The notes below the pieces were generated by a model. That model did no database searches. It saw only the letters and a list, made by a program, of their open reading frames with translations, and was not told where the DNA came from. Below are positions 17,971-26,932 of a DNA stretch of 64,000 nt, in pieces (position 1 is the first letter of the stretch; the number at the start of each line of letters is the position of its first letter). The DNA comes from CAWDXG01 sp963822115 (GTDB lineage: Bacteria > Myxococcota_A > Polyangia > Polyangiales > Polyangiaceae). The DNA lies in the NCBI GenBank assembly GCA_963822115.1, contig CAWGGM010000012.1, positions 124,001 to 188,000 of the forward strand. The letters run 5' to 3'. Made by a program: the position numbers and the translations under genes.

Positions 17971-18966
17971 ATGGCTGACCCGTCGACCGCGCCCCTACAG
18001 CGTCGCCAACCCGCGCCGCGCTGGCTGCTCACCGGACTCCTGGCTGCAGGAGCAGGAGTCGGCTGCACGCTCTTGTGGCTGGGGATGGGCTCGGCAGCTC
18101 CCGCACCCGCGCCAGCGCCGGTCGCCCACGCTGCGCACCCCGCACCGACATCACGAGCCAAGCACGTCGAGCCGGCGCGCTCTGCCTCGCCAGCGCCGGC
18201 ACCAAAGCGCGTGCTGCCGCCGCGCGCTTTCGACACGCCGGACCTGACCCAGACCGATCCCGGGCTCCACGTTCCGGGCGGCGGCAACTCGTACTGCGGA
18301 CCGGTGTCGATCTCGAACAGCGTGATGTGGCTGGCCGAGCACGGCTACCCGAACCTGGCGCCGGCCGGCAAGACGCCCCACGACCAGCAGCTCGAGCTCG
18401 TGCGCCGGCTCGGCAGCAGGCACTACATGGCGACCAGTCCCTACTCGGGCACGGGCGCCTTCGGCATCCTTCCCGGGCTCGCGCGCTGGGTGCGCGACGC
18501 CGGCTACCAGCTCAAGCGGCTCCAGTACGAGGGCTGGCGCGGCCACCCGCTCGACAGCGACGTCGGCGTGCGCAAGCCCGACGCGCACTGGATTGCGGGC
18601 GCGCTCCATCCGGGCGGCGCCGCCTGGATCAACGTCGGCTGGTACAAACCCGGACCGGGCGGGCAGACCTACGTCCGCCACGGCGGCCACTGGCTGACGG
18701 TGGTGGACGCCGGTCACGACGAGCATGGCGCGCCCGATCCGTCGGTGCTCGTGCTGCACGATCCTGCGCCGTACGCGGGAACGAAGTTCGAGAACACCTA
18801 CGTGCGCCTGGAGCCGCTTGACCACGGCTGGCTGATCGACGGCAAGAACGGCCTGCCCGCCAAGGGCTACGACAAGGTCGCCGGCGGCATGCACATCAAG
18901 CGCCAGGGGGACGTGGCGATCCTCGACGGCGCTGTCGTGCTCGAGCTGACCCCGACCAGTGGCTGA
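17971..18966 (+). CDS. Membrane-anchored papain-like (C39-type) cysteine peptidase
   Basis: A 331-residue protein starting at the ATG at 17971, with a GGGGGCG ribosome site. A single N-terminal membrane segment (about 18-40, WLLTGLLAAGAGVG...) and an Ala/Pro tether to about 85 place the domain outside the cytoplasm. The catalytic domain shows GGGNSYCGPVSISNSVMW with C109 as nucleophile, GGHWLTVVDAGHD with H240, and VLVLHDP with D264, the Cys-His-Asp order of C39-like peptidases. No ABC-transporter part is present, so it is a stand-alone protease or amidase. Substrate unknown. A hairpin-bearing repeat element lies just after the stop. Confidence 0.75.
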   Translation: MADPSTAPLQRRQPAPRWLLTGLLAAGAGVGCTLLWLGMGSAAPAPAPAPVAHAAHPAPTSRAKHVEPARSASPAPAPKRVLPPRAFDTPDLTQTDPGLHVPGGGNSYCGPVSISNSVMWLAEHGYPNLAPAGKTPHDQQLELVRRLGSRHYMATSPYSGTGAFGILPGLARWVRDAGYQLKRLQYEGWRGHPLDSDVGVRKPDAHWIAGALHPGGAAWINVGWYKPGPGGQTYVRHGGHWLTVVDAGHDEHGAPDPSVLVLHDPAPYAGTKFENTYVRLEPLDHGWLIDGKNGLPAKGYDKVAGGMHIKRQGDVAILDGAVVLELTPTSG

Positions 18967-19002
18967 ACCGCTATAGCTCACGGAGCCGGGTTTCAGCTTG
19001 CC

Positions 19003-19160
19003 GCGTTCGGGGTCGGGGCCCCGAACGCCCACAAGACAAGCATCAGAACGGACTTCTCCGGCGGGAGGCAGGCAGGGCGGTGTAGCCGTCGGCGCTCCAG
19101 GTTGGCCCGTCTTGATCGAAGCACCAGGCGGTGTGTAGTGGAATCGCGCTCGGTGATCTA
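19003..19160 (-). repeat. Intergenic ~150-bp element, copy A, with hairpin
   Basis: The reverse complement of this stretch matches 60711-60860 with about 13 substitutions, one 1-base and one 7-base gap by eye. It starts at the TAG stop codon of the minus-strand gene 19158-19664 and ends with a hairpin, GCGTTCGGGG (19003-19012) pairing with CCCCGAACGC (19019-19028) across a six-base loop, before the end of the convergent plus-strand gene. The hairpin may serve as a two-way terminator, although no T-run follows. Confidence 0.75.
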
Positions 19161-19664
19161 GGCGACGGGCGGCGGCGGCGGCGTGCTGCGCATGCGCGAC
19201 CTGAGCAGCACCTTGGCCAATGCCTTGAACGCGGCGTAGGCCTGGTCGGGCTTCGACTCCACCACGAGCACAGGCGCGGCGCCGGACAGCGTCTGCCACT
19301 CCTCGGCCAGGGCGCGGCCGCCGAAGACGACACTGGGCACATGCAGCTTGCCGGGCCCGAGCGTGCGGCCCAGCCGCTCCACGGCCGCTGCCGAGTAGTG
19401 CGTCCCGCTGGCCAGCGCATCGGTCAGCACGAGCGCGTCCACGTAGGGCACCAGACGTTCCAGCGACTTGCCGCTCGCGCCGTCCGCGGCCCAGGGATCG
19501 AGCGGAAACGCCTCGAAATGGAAGCGCGGCTGCCAGCCCTGCACAGGGCCGGTACGCAGCTCGCCATCCTCGAGCTCCAGTGCGTCCACGAAGAGCGGAC
19601 TTGCGCCGCCCATCACTACGACCTGGAACAGGAGCTCGCGGGTTTCCTCGTCGATCGTCGGCAT
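19158..19664 (-). CDS. Conserved hypothetical protein, possibly GTPase-like without P-loop
   Basis: A 168-residue cytosolic protein with a strong GGAGGG ribosome site. Its pattern (ELLFQVVVMGGASPLFVDAL near the start, then VDALVLTDAL, KLHVPSVVFGG and APVLVVESKPDQAYAAFKAL) looks like the strand/helix alternation of a small Ras- or MglA-like fold. The GxxxxGK[ST] P-loop is absent (MGGASPLFVD), so nucleotide hydrolysis is unlikely if that fold is right. The C-terminus ends in a short proline run. Its stop codon is the first base triplet of the repeated element at 19003-19160. Low certainty on function. Confidence 0.65.
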   Translation of the reverse strand: MPTIDEETRELLFQVVVMGGASPLFVDALELEDGELRTGPVQGWQPRFHFEAFPLDPWAADGASGKSLERLVPYVDALVLTDALASGTHYSAAAVERLGRTLGPGKLHVPSVVFGGRALAEEWQTLSGAAPVLVVESKPDQAYAAFKALAKVLLRSRMRSTPPPPPVA

Positions 19665-19942
19665 CGGCCCTCCGCCGTCCAGGCTAGTTCAGCGCGCGCT
19701 GTTCGGCTACTGCCGGTCGGACCGGGAGCCCATGCCTGGTGTGGCCGCCGCGACACAGCTGTCGCAGAACAGGCGCTCGGACGGAGACGCGGTGCCGACG
19801 ATTTCCGCGCGGCCGGCGCGGATCGGAGCCGTGGCATGCAGCATGCATTGCGCGGCGCCATGCCCGCCCCAGCGCCGCGTTGCGCCCTCCGGACGCCACC
19901 GCTACGCTCCCGACCTTGCCTGCCCGGATCGGGAGGGATGCC

Positions 19943-21268
19943 TTGAAGCTCTTGCGTACCATCGTGGCGCTCGGCGCCGTCGCTGCGACCACGGCCGTGG
20001 CCTGCGGCGCGAGGACCGGCTTGCCGGTCTGGGAGTCCACGACCACGGACGACGCCGGCGTGCCCCAGCAGTGTGTGGCGCTCGATGCGGTAGCCCAGCA
20101 CTCGGCGCTGGACGTATTCGTGATGCTGGATACCTCCGGCTCGATGGGCTTCAAGACGGCCGACGGCCAGACCAAGGCGAAGGCCGTGCGCGACGCGCTG
20201 GCCGAGTTCTTCGCCGACCCCGACTCGGCGGGCATCGGCATCGGCGAGGCCTTCTTCCCCATCCAACGCTTGAACGTGCCGGACTCGTGCGTCAGCGACA
20301 AGGACTGCGGCGAGGCCGGAGCGTGCTTTCCCACGCCGAGCAGTGTGTGCCTGCCGAGCGGGCAGACGGCGTGCTCGAGCGATCTGGACTGCAAGGGCTC
20401 GGACAAGTGCTACCCGGTGGGCGCGTGCGCCGACGACGCGCAGAAGCTGTGCGTCATGGGGCAGGCATCGCAGTACTGCAATCCGGGCGTTTCGTGCAGA
20501 CAGCTGGGCAGCTGCCTGAACCGGACCTCCTGCGTCGCGGCCGACTACGCGAGCCTGGTCGTGGACGTCGGCACCTTGCCGGGTGCGCGCGGCAAGCTGC
20601 TGCTCGGGCTCGACTCGCGCACCCCAGCCGGTTCGACGCCTACACTACCAGCGCTGGACGGCGCGATCTCGGCGGCGTCGGCCTGGCAGGACACACACCC
20701 CGGCGACAAGGCGATCGTGCTTCTCGCAACCGATGGTCTGCCGACGGCGTGCGATCCCGCCATCATGTCGTCGCCGATGACGACCACCGCGGGCATCCCC
20801 AAGGTGGTGAAGGCCGCCAAGGCCGGAGTCGCCGACGGCGTACAGACCTACGTGGTCGGCGTGTTCGCCCCCGACGAGCAGGCCAGCGCCCAGAGCGCCC
20901 TGGGGAAAATCGCCCAGGGCGGCGGGACGGACAAGGCGTTCGTCGTGACCACCGACAGCAAGGTCTCGAGCCAGCTGGTGACGACGTTCAACAAGATCCG
21001 CAACCATGCCGACAGGTGCGAATACTCGATCCCGTGGCCGAAGCCAGGCGGCATCGATCCGCTGAGCCTGAGCGTGACGGCCCGGGGCGTACCGGTCTCG
21101 CGCGTGGCATCGGCCGCGACCTGCGACCCGACCCAGGGCGGCTTCTACTTCGATCGCGATCCGGCCCCCGGCATACTGCCGCACAGGGTGATCCTCTGCC
21201 CTGCCACCTGCGGTTCCAATCCTCCGCCGTCGGTGCACATGCAGGGAGCGTGCAGTGCCGCGCCCTAG
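19943..21268 (+). CDS. VWA-domain lipoprotein
   Basis: A 441-residue exported protein. The TTG at 19943 is chosen as start: GGGAGGG sits five bases before it and it gives a lipoprotein signal MKLLRTIVALGAVAATTAVA ending at Cys21. The VWA domain has a complete metal site, VFVMLDTSGSMGF (D63xS65xS67), with VLLATDGLP further on as the second metal-site loop. A Cys-rich insertion (about 115-180, CVSDKDCGEAGAC, CSSDLDCKGSDKC) interrupts the domain, as in other myxobacterial surface VWA proteins. It overlaps the next gene by 14 bases. Likely a surface binding protein; ligand unknown. Confidence 0.85.
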   Translation: MKLLRTIVALGAVAATTAVACGARTGLPVWESTTTDDAGVPQQCVALDAVAQHSALDVFVMLDTSGSMGFKTADGQTKAKAVRDALAEFFADPDSAGIGIGEAFFPIQRLNVPDSCVSDKDCGEAGACFPTPSSVCLPSGQTACSSDLDCKGSDKCYPVGACADDAQKLCVMGQASQYCNPGVSCRQLGSCLNRTSCVAADYASLVVDVGTLPGARGKLLLGLDSRTPAGSTPTLPALDGAISAASAWQDTHPGDKAIVLLATDGLPTACDPAIMSSPMTTTAGIPKVVKAAKAGVADGVQTYVVGVFAPDEQASAQSALGKIAQGGGTDKAFVVTTDSKVSSQLVTTFNKIRNHADRCEYSIPWPKPGGIDPLSLSVTARGVPVSRVASAATCDPTQGGFYFDRDPAPGILPHRVILCPATCGSNPPPSVHMQGACSAAP

Positions 21269-22385
21269 CCGGTGGGCCGTCGCGCTCGTGCTGGCCGCCG
21301 GTGCCACGCTGGGCGCGAGCACCACACTGCTCGGTTGCAGCTCGGCGCGCGGCTGTCTCACGGGCTGCAACCCCGGCGACGCCGGACCCGACGGACAGGC
21401 GCATGGCTCGGGCCTGAAGGACACCTGCCCGATCGTGCGCGCCTGCCCGCACGTGAGGACCGTATCCAGCGTCTCCACGCTGAGCCTGTCCGGCTCCGGC
21501 ACCGCCTATCTCGGCAATGCGATCGAGACCCAGCTCGGCCCAGCCGTGTCGTTTGTTGTCGTTCCGAGCCAGCCTGGCGCTCTGCGCCGCATCGGCGTGG
21601 CGTTGCTGGAACAGCAGCAGGTCATCGGGCTGACCAGCACAAGCTCCGGGTCCGATCCGACTGTTGCTCCCGTGTTGCTGGAGCGCGACGGCGAGCTCGA
21701 CCTGCTCGAGCCCCCGACGTTCGACCAGCTGATCCCGATCCAGGAGGGCACGCTCCAGCCCGGCGCCGCGCTACCCATCGTCGTGGATCCCCTGCCGGGC
21801 TCCGTGCCGGCGGCGGTCGGCTTCGGACAGGCGCTCGCCGCCGTCGTGGACCCTGGTCCCACGCTGCGCTTCTACGACGCCACGCTCGGCAAGCCGCTGT
21901 TGACCACGGCGCTGGGAAACGGCAGTGCGGTCCAGCCGCTGGCGCTGACGCCCAGCTGCAACGGGCTCATGGCGTCGTGGGGCTCGAAGGTGGCGGCGTT
22001 CACCCCGCTCGGCGATCGGGTGGCCCCGACCGTGGACACGGGTCTGCCCGCAGCACGGCACGCCGTCTGGGACGGCGGGGAGCTCGTGCTCAGCGGCAGC
22101 GGCGGCGTCGTGGAGCTCGACAGCAAGGGCAACGTGCTGTCGCGCACCCAGGTGCCGATGGGCGCCGCGGTCGGCACGGACGATGGGCTCCTGGCCATCT
22201 CGGACAGCGTGGGCTCCAGCGAGGTGGTGGTCCGCAATCGCTCGAGCGGCAGCGTCGACAAGTCGTACGCGACGCTCTCGAAGCAGCTGGTCCCGGAAGC
22301 GGTCGTCGTCACGAACCGCTACGTCTACTTCATGCAGGCGGCCTCGACCTCGCTTTTGTGGGTCGACATCGTGTGCAGCGCCTGA
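21255..22385 (+). CDS. Predicted lipoprotein with propeller-like repeats
   Basis: A 376-residue exported protein with a GTG start inside the end of the VWA gene, so translation is probably coupled. Its signal (MPRPSRWAVALVLAAGATLG..LLGC) has a lipobox LLGC. After a Cys/Gly segment (CSSARGCLTGCNPGDAG) the body shows repeated short strands (VVELDSKGNVLS, LRFYDATLGKPLL) suggesting a beta-propeller, but no clear metal loops. The final VDIVCSA contains a Cys that could pair with an N-terminal one. It converges with the carbonic anhydrase gene with five bases between stops. Not a recognised family; probably a partner of the VWA protein. Confidence 0.75.
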   Translation: MPRPSRWAVALVLAAGATLGASTTLLGCSSARGCLTGCNPGDAGPDGQAHGSGLKDTCPIVRACPHVRTVSSVSTLSLSGSGTAYLGNAIETQLGPAVSFVVVPSQPGALRRIGVALLEQQQVIGLTSTSSGSDPTVAPVLLERDGELDLLEPPTFDQLIPIQEGTLQPGAALPIVVDPLPGSVPAAVGFGQALAAVVDPGPTLRFYDATLGKPLLTTALGNGSAVQPLALTPSCNGLMASWGSKVAAFTPLGDRVAPTVDTGLPAARHAVWDGGELVLSGSGGVVELDSKGNVLSRTQVPMGAAVGTDDGLLAISDSVGSSEVVVRNRSSGSVDKSYATLSKQLVPEAVVVTNRYVYFMQAASTSLLWVDIVCSA

Positions 22386-22390
22386 GCGCC

Positions 22391-23026
22391 CTACGCCTGC
22401 GAGGGTACGCCGTCGAAGAAGTGGACCGTCCCCGTCTCGAGCTCGTACTCCGCACCGACCACGACCAGGCGCCCTGCCTGGACCAGGTCCTCGAGGATGC
22501 GGCTGCCGTGACGCAGGTGATCGGCTGAAGCCTGCACATTCGCGCGCACGGCTTCGCGTACGATGTCACCACCATCGCCCACCCGCACGAGCCCCTCGAT
22601 GTGCGGCGCGATGCGCTCGGTGATGGCACGGATGTTCTTCGATTCCGGACCCTGCCCCGTTTCGATCGCCCTGACCGTCGCGGTGACGGCGCCGCAGCGC
22701 GTATGGCCCATGACGACGACCAGACGCGAGCCGAACTCGGAGGCAGCGAACTCGATGGAGCCGACCAGCGACGGAGCGATGATGTTGCCGGCGACGCGCA
22801 CCACGAACAGCTCGCCGAAGCCCTGATCGAACAGGATCTCGACCGGTGTGCGCGAGTCGGAGCAGCCGAGGACGATCGCGAACGGCCGCTGCTTTTCGAC
22901 CGCCTGCTCGGCGCTCCAGGGAGCGGCGCGGGTCGCGACACCCTCGCGGAAACGTCGATTGCCGTCGACGAGACGCTGCCGCGCCTCGGTCGGAGTCGGG
23001 GAGTCCGGGTCCCAGGTGTGAGACAT
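22391..23026 (-). CDS. Beta-class carbonic anhydrase
   Basis: A 211-residue zinc enzyme interconverting CO2 and bicarbonate in the cytoplasm. The start at 23026 (MSHTWDPDSP) matches the usual N-terminus; the frame is open further up but adds an unlikely segment. The zinc ligands and catalytic dyad are all present: C55-S-D57-S-R59, then H108 and C111 in MGHTRCGAV. Length and order fit the bacterial beta class. It lies at the end of a minus-strand run with two lipoprotein genes upstream, but the 65-base gap gives no strong operon signal. The symbol is left blank because several paralogous names exist. Confidence 0.93.
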   Translation of the reverse strand: MSHTWDPDSPTPTEARQRLVDGNRRFREGVATRAAPWSAEQAVEKQRPFAIVLGCSDSRTPVEILFDQGFGELFVVRVAGNIIAPSLVGSIEFAASEFGSRLVVVMGHTRCGAVTATVRAIETGQGPESKNIRAITERIAPHIEGLVRVGDGGDIVREAVRANVQASADHLRHGSRILEDLVQAGRLVVVGAEYELETGTVHFFDGVPSQA

Positions 23027-23091
23027 GGGGAAGCCATAGCACCGGGGCGGCGCCGATGTCAGCGCGCTAGTGCCGCGTCCCGGACACGACA

Positions 23092-23526
23092 CTAACGCGT
23101 GGCGTCGTGCAGCCGCGTGCCCGAGCTCTTGTCGATCTCGTACACCCGGCCGACCCAGGGCGTGGCGCTGCCCTGCGGCGCGACCGCCATCACGACGGCA
23201 TAGGTTCTGCCCGGCGCGGCGAGAAACCGCACCTTGTGCTCGATCGGGATCTCCGCGTCGGGCCGGTACACGCCAAGGACGTGCTCGCCCGGCAACATCT
23301 CCACGTGGACGCGCGTGTCGGAATCCAGCCGCACGTCGAGCGGCTCGCCGTCGACCGTGCTCACGTGCAGCGGGTCGGTGCTGGTGATGCGCACGATAGC
23401 GATGCTGTCGGCCGGCCGAGGCTCGCCGCCGTAGTCCTGCAGCACGTACGTCACGGTGCCGCAGCCGGCGACCAGCAGCGACATTCCCAAGAGAACCGCC
23501 GGCACCAGCCGGAGCAGAGCACGCAT
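23092..23526 (-). CDS. Small predicted lipoprotein, unknown function
   Basis: A 144-residue protein with a clear lipoprotein signal (MRALLRLVPAVLLGMSLLVA then GC). The mature domain is beta-rich, with VEMLPGEHVLGVYRPD and VRFLAAPGRTYAVVMAV. This pattern recalls small PEGA-like or DUF2846-type periplasmic domains in which a 'pGxH.l.v.y' strand precedes an 'AepGk.Y.v' strand. That resemblance is only by eye. It is 15 bases downstream of the 23542-24534 lipoprotein gene and probably co-transcribed. No catalytic residues are apparent. Confidence 0.7.
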   Translation of the reverse strand: MRALLRLVPAVLLGMSLLVAGCGTVTYVLQDYGGEPRPADSIAIVRITSTDPLHVSTVDGEPLDVRLDSDTRVHVEMLPGEHVLGVYRPDAEIPIEHKVRFLAAPGRTYAVVMAVAPQGSATPWVGRVYEIDKSSGTRLHDATR

Positions 23527-23541
23527 GCCGCGACTCTACCG

Positions 23542-24534
23542 CTACTGCGGGGGGGCGCCAGGCTTGGCTTGCTTGGCGGGCTTGGCGGCGACGCCCTGCA
23601 GCCGCGCGCCCACGTTCGTGAAGGAGAACGCTTCCTTCCGCTCCGCGCCGCCGAACGCGTAGCGCGCCCAGACGCGGCCGATGGCAGGGTCGACTTTCAA
23701 CACCCGGGCTTCGGTGAATCCCCCGACAACAGGCACCGTGACCCGATCACCGGCGGCAAGCTTCGGCTTGATGGGCAGATCCTGGCAGTCCTTGCGCGAG
23801 AACACGCGCATCTTGCCGCCAAAGCCGATGGCGAGCCGCTTGTCGCCGACCGCGTTGGTCAGCACCCAGCGCGTGCGCCGCTCGCCGACCTTGCAGGCCA
23901 GGGTGCTGCCCACCTGGCCGGGGTGCTCCAACTTCTTGAAGGTGTCGGGGTGCAGCGTGTCGACCTGCTTGCCCCAGCCCGATGCGTTGTCGAGCGCCAG
24001 GTCGAGATAGCGGACCTTGGGCGTCTCCGGCTTGCCGCCGTCGACCACGATGGCTCGCTGCATGCCCGAACCGGACTGCCATGTGGTCAGCACGATGTCG
24101 CCCGGCTTCGCGGTGCCGCCCGCCGGAACCGGGATGATCATCGCGTTCGGAATGCTCGCGACGATGCCGGTGAGCGTCTTGATCCGCGAAGCCTTGTCGC
24201 CGGGCTCCAGCATGCGGCCACCGTAGTAGATGAAGGTCTGTCGCCCGCCACCGCGGACGAACGCCTGTGCGAGCGCCTTGTGTGAAGGCGCAAGGACGTA
24301 GTCGCCCTTGTCCGCGCTGGTCGGAACCGCGGGGTAGTCGAAGGGCACGGCACCCGGCGGGTGCTCGGCTTCGGGCGCTGCGGATTCTGCTTTCGCTGCA
24401 CTTGCCGGCGCGCGCGGTGGCGGCGCTGGTGTCGTCGTCGTGAAAGCGGGCGCGGACTCCTGCGCGGCGCTGCGGTTGCAGGCCGTCAGCAGCAGAAATA
24501 CGAGTGCCCAGACGCTCGGCGATCTCACGCCCAC
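23542..24534 (-). CDS. Predicted lipoprotein, unknown function
   Basis: A 330-residue exported protein. The signal ends at lipobox LTAC (Cys19) and an Ala/Pro/Thr-rich tether runs to about residue 65. The mature part has three beta-rich segments: FIYYGGRMLEPGDKASRI, KPGDIVLTTWQSGSGMQRAI and AAGDRVTVPVVGGFTEARVL. The last two look like SH3-like or tudor-like barrels that bind peptide or glycan. A basic Lys/Ala/Pro tail ends the protein. No named family recognised. It is divergent from the DUF362 gene, whose start is about 120 bases away. Confidence 0.7.
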   Translation of the reverse strand: MGVRSPSVWALVFLLLTACNRSAAQESAPAFTTTTPAPPPRAPASAAKAESAAPEAEHPPGAVPFDYPAVPTSADKGDYVLAPSHKALAQAFVRGGGRQTFIYYGGRMLEPGDKASRIKTLTGIVASIPNAMIIPVPAGGTAKPGDIVLTTWQSGSGMQRAIVVDGGKPETPKVRYLDLALDNASGWGKQVDTLHPDTFKKLEHPGQVGSTLACKVGERRTRWVLTNAVGDKRLAIGFGGKMRVFSRKDCQDLPIKPKLAAGDRVTVPVVGGFTEARVLKVDPAIGRVWARYAFGGAERKEAFSFTNVGARLQGVAAKPAKQAKPGAPPQ

Positions 24535-24656
24535 TAGCGGTGCAGCGACGCGGCGGACGCGTCAAGCGGGCGCGCACGAAACGGGGAGATCCGCCCCATC
24601 CGGGCACGCCCGCCCCGCCGGACGCCGCGCATGCGCTGTGGTACCCTCCACTCACC

Positions 24657-26174
<1,518 letters not shown>

Positions 26175-26915
26175 CTACAGACCCGCGTCCGCCGCATCGC
26201 TGGCCGCATCGCCGGCGTCGGTTCCGCCATCCAGGCCGCCCTCACTACCGCCATCCACGCCGGCGTCGGCGCAGTAGTCCTTGGCGTAGAAGATGACGGC
26301 GTTGTCGCAGAACATCCGGTTGGCGACGCGCAGGTCACAGTAGTGGCCCGGGTCGCACTGGCTGTCGTTCGTGCAAACCCAGCCAAGGAGGTACGATTTG
26401 TTGGGCTTCGCGGCATCGTACAGCGCCTGGCAGGCCGGTGTGCCCCCCCAGCCACACTCTACCGAGCACCCCGGCCCGGCACCGCAACCGAGCCCATTGC
26501 AGTCCGCACCGAACAGAGTGCACGCGGTCCCATCCGGCGTGCACTCCGTGAAGGGCCCCTCGTTCGCAGGCCAATCGCATACGGACGAACATTGCCTCGA
26601 CGCCCCTGGGTCGCAAAGCCCACAGGTATCGCCATGATAGTGCGGCAGCACGTACGCCGTCGGACAGTGGTTCTCGTCCAGCGCGCCCCCCGCGCCCGCC
26701 GTCGGCGCGCAGCCGCTGTCGCTCCGGGGACTGCCGCCGCTCCCGCCATTCCCGCCGGTCCCGCCCGCTTCGGCCTTGCCCCCTGAACCGCCGGCGCCGC
26801 TTCCCGCGCCGCCCTCGGCCGGTGGAGCGGCGCTGTTCGACTTGCATCCCGGCGCGCATGCGAGCGCCACAAGGGCGAGCAGCGCGGTGAGCGAGCTGGA
26901 GCGGACATCGATCAT
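26175..26915 (-). CDS. Cys-rich predicted lipoprotein
   Basis: A 246-residue exported protein with a strong ribosome site (GGAGGAGG) and lipoprotein-type signal (MIDVRSSSLTALLALVALAC, or the later APGC). A Gly/Ser linker (about 33-65) leads to a domain with some 16 Cys, including CGLCDPGASRQCSSVCDW and CNGLGCGAGPGC, clearly disulfide-stabilised. The C-terminus is an Asp/Gly/Ala-rich low-complexity tail. It starts 17 bases after the subtilase gene on the same strand, so it is probably co-transcribed with it. It may be a partner or substrate of that protease. Family unknown. Confidence 0.75.
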   Translation of the reverse strand: MIDVRSSSLTALLALVALACAPGCKSNSAAPPAEGGAGSGAGGSGGKAEAGGTGGNGGSGGSPRSDSGCAPTAGAGGALDENHCPTAYVLPHYHGDTCGLCDPGASRQCSSVCDWPANEGPFTECTPDGTACTLFGADCNGLGCGAGPGCSVECGWGGTPACQALYDAAKPNKSYLLGWVCTNDSQCDPGHYCDLRVANRMFCDNAVIFYAKDYCADAGVDGGSEGGLDGGTDAGDAASDAADAGL

Positions 26916-26932
26916 CGGACCCTCCTCCTGCG

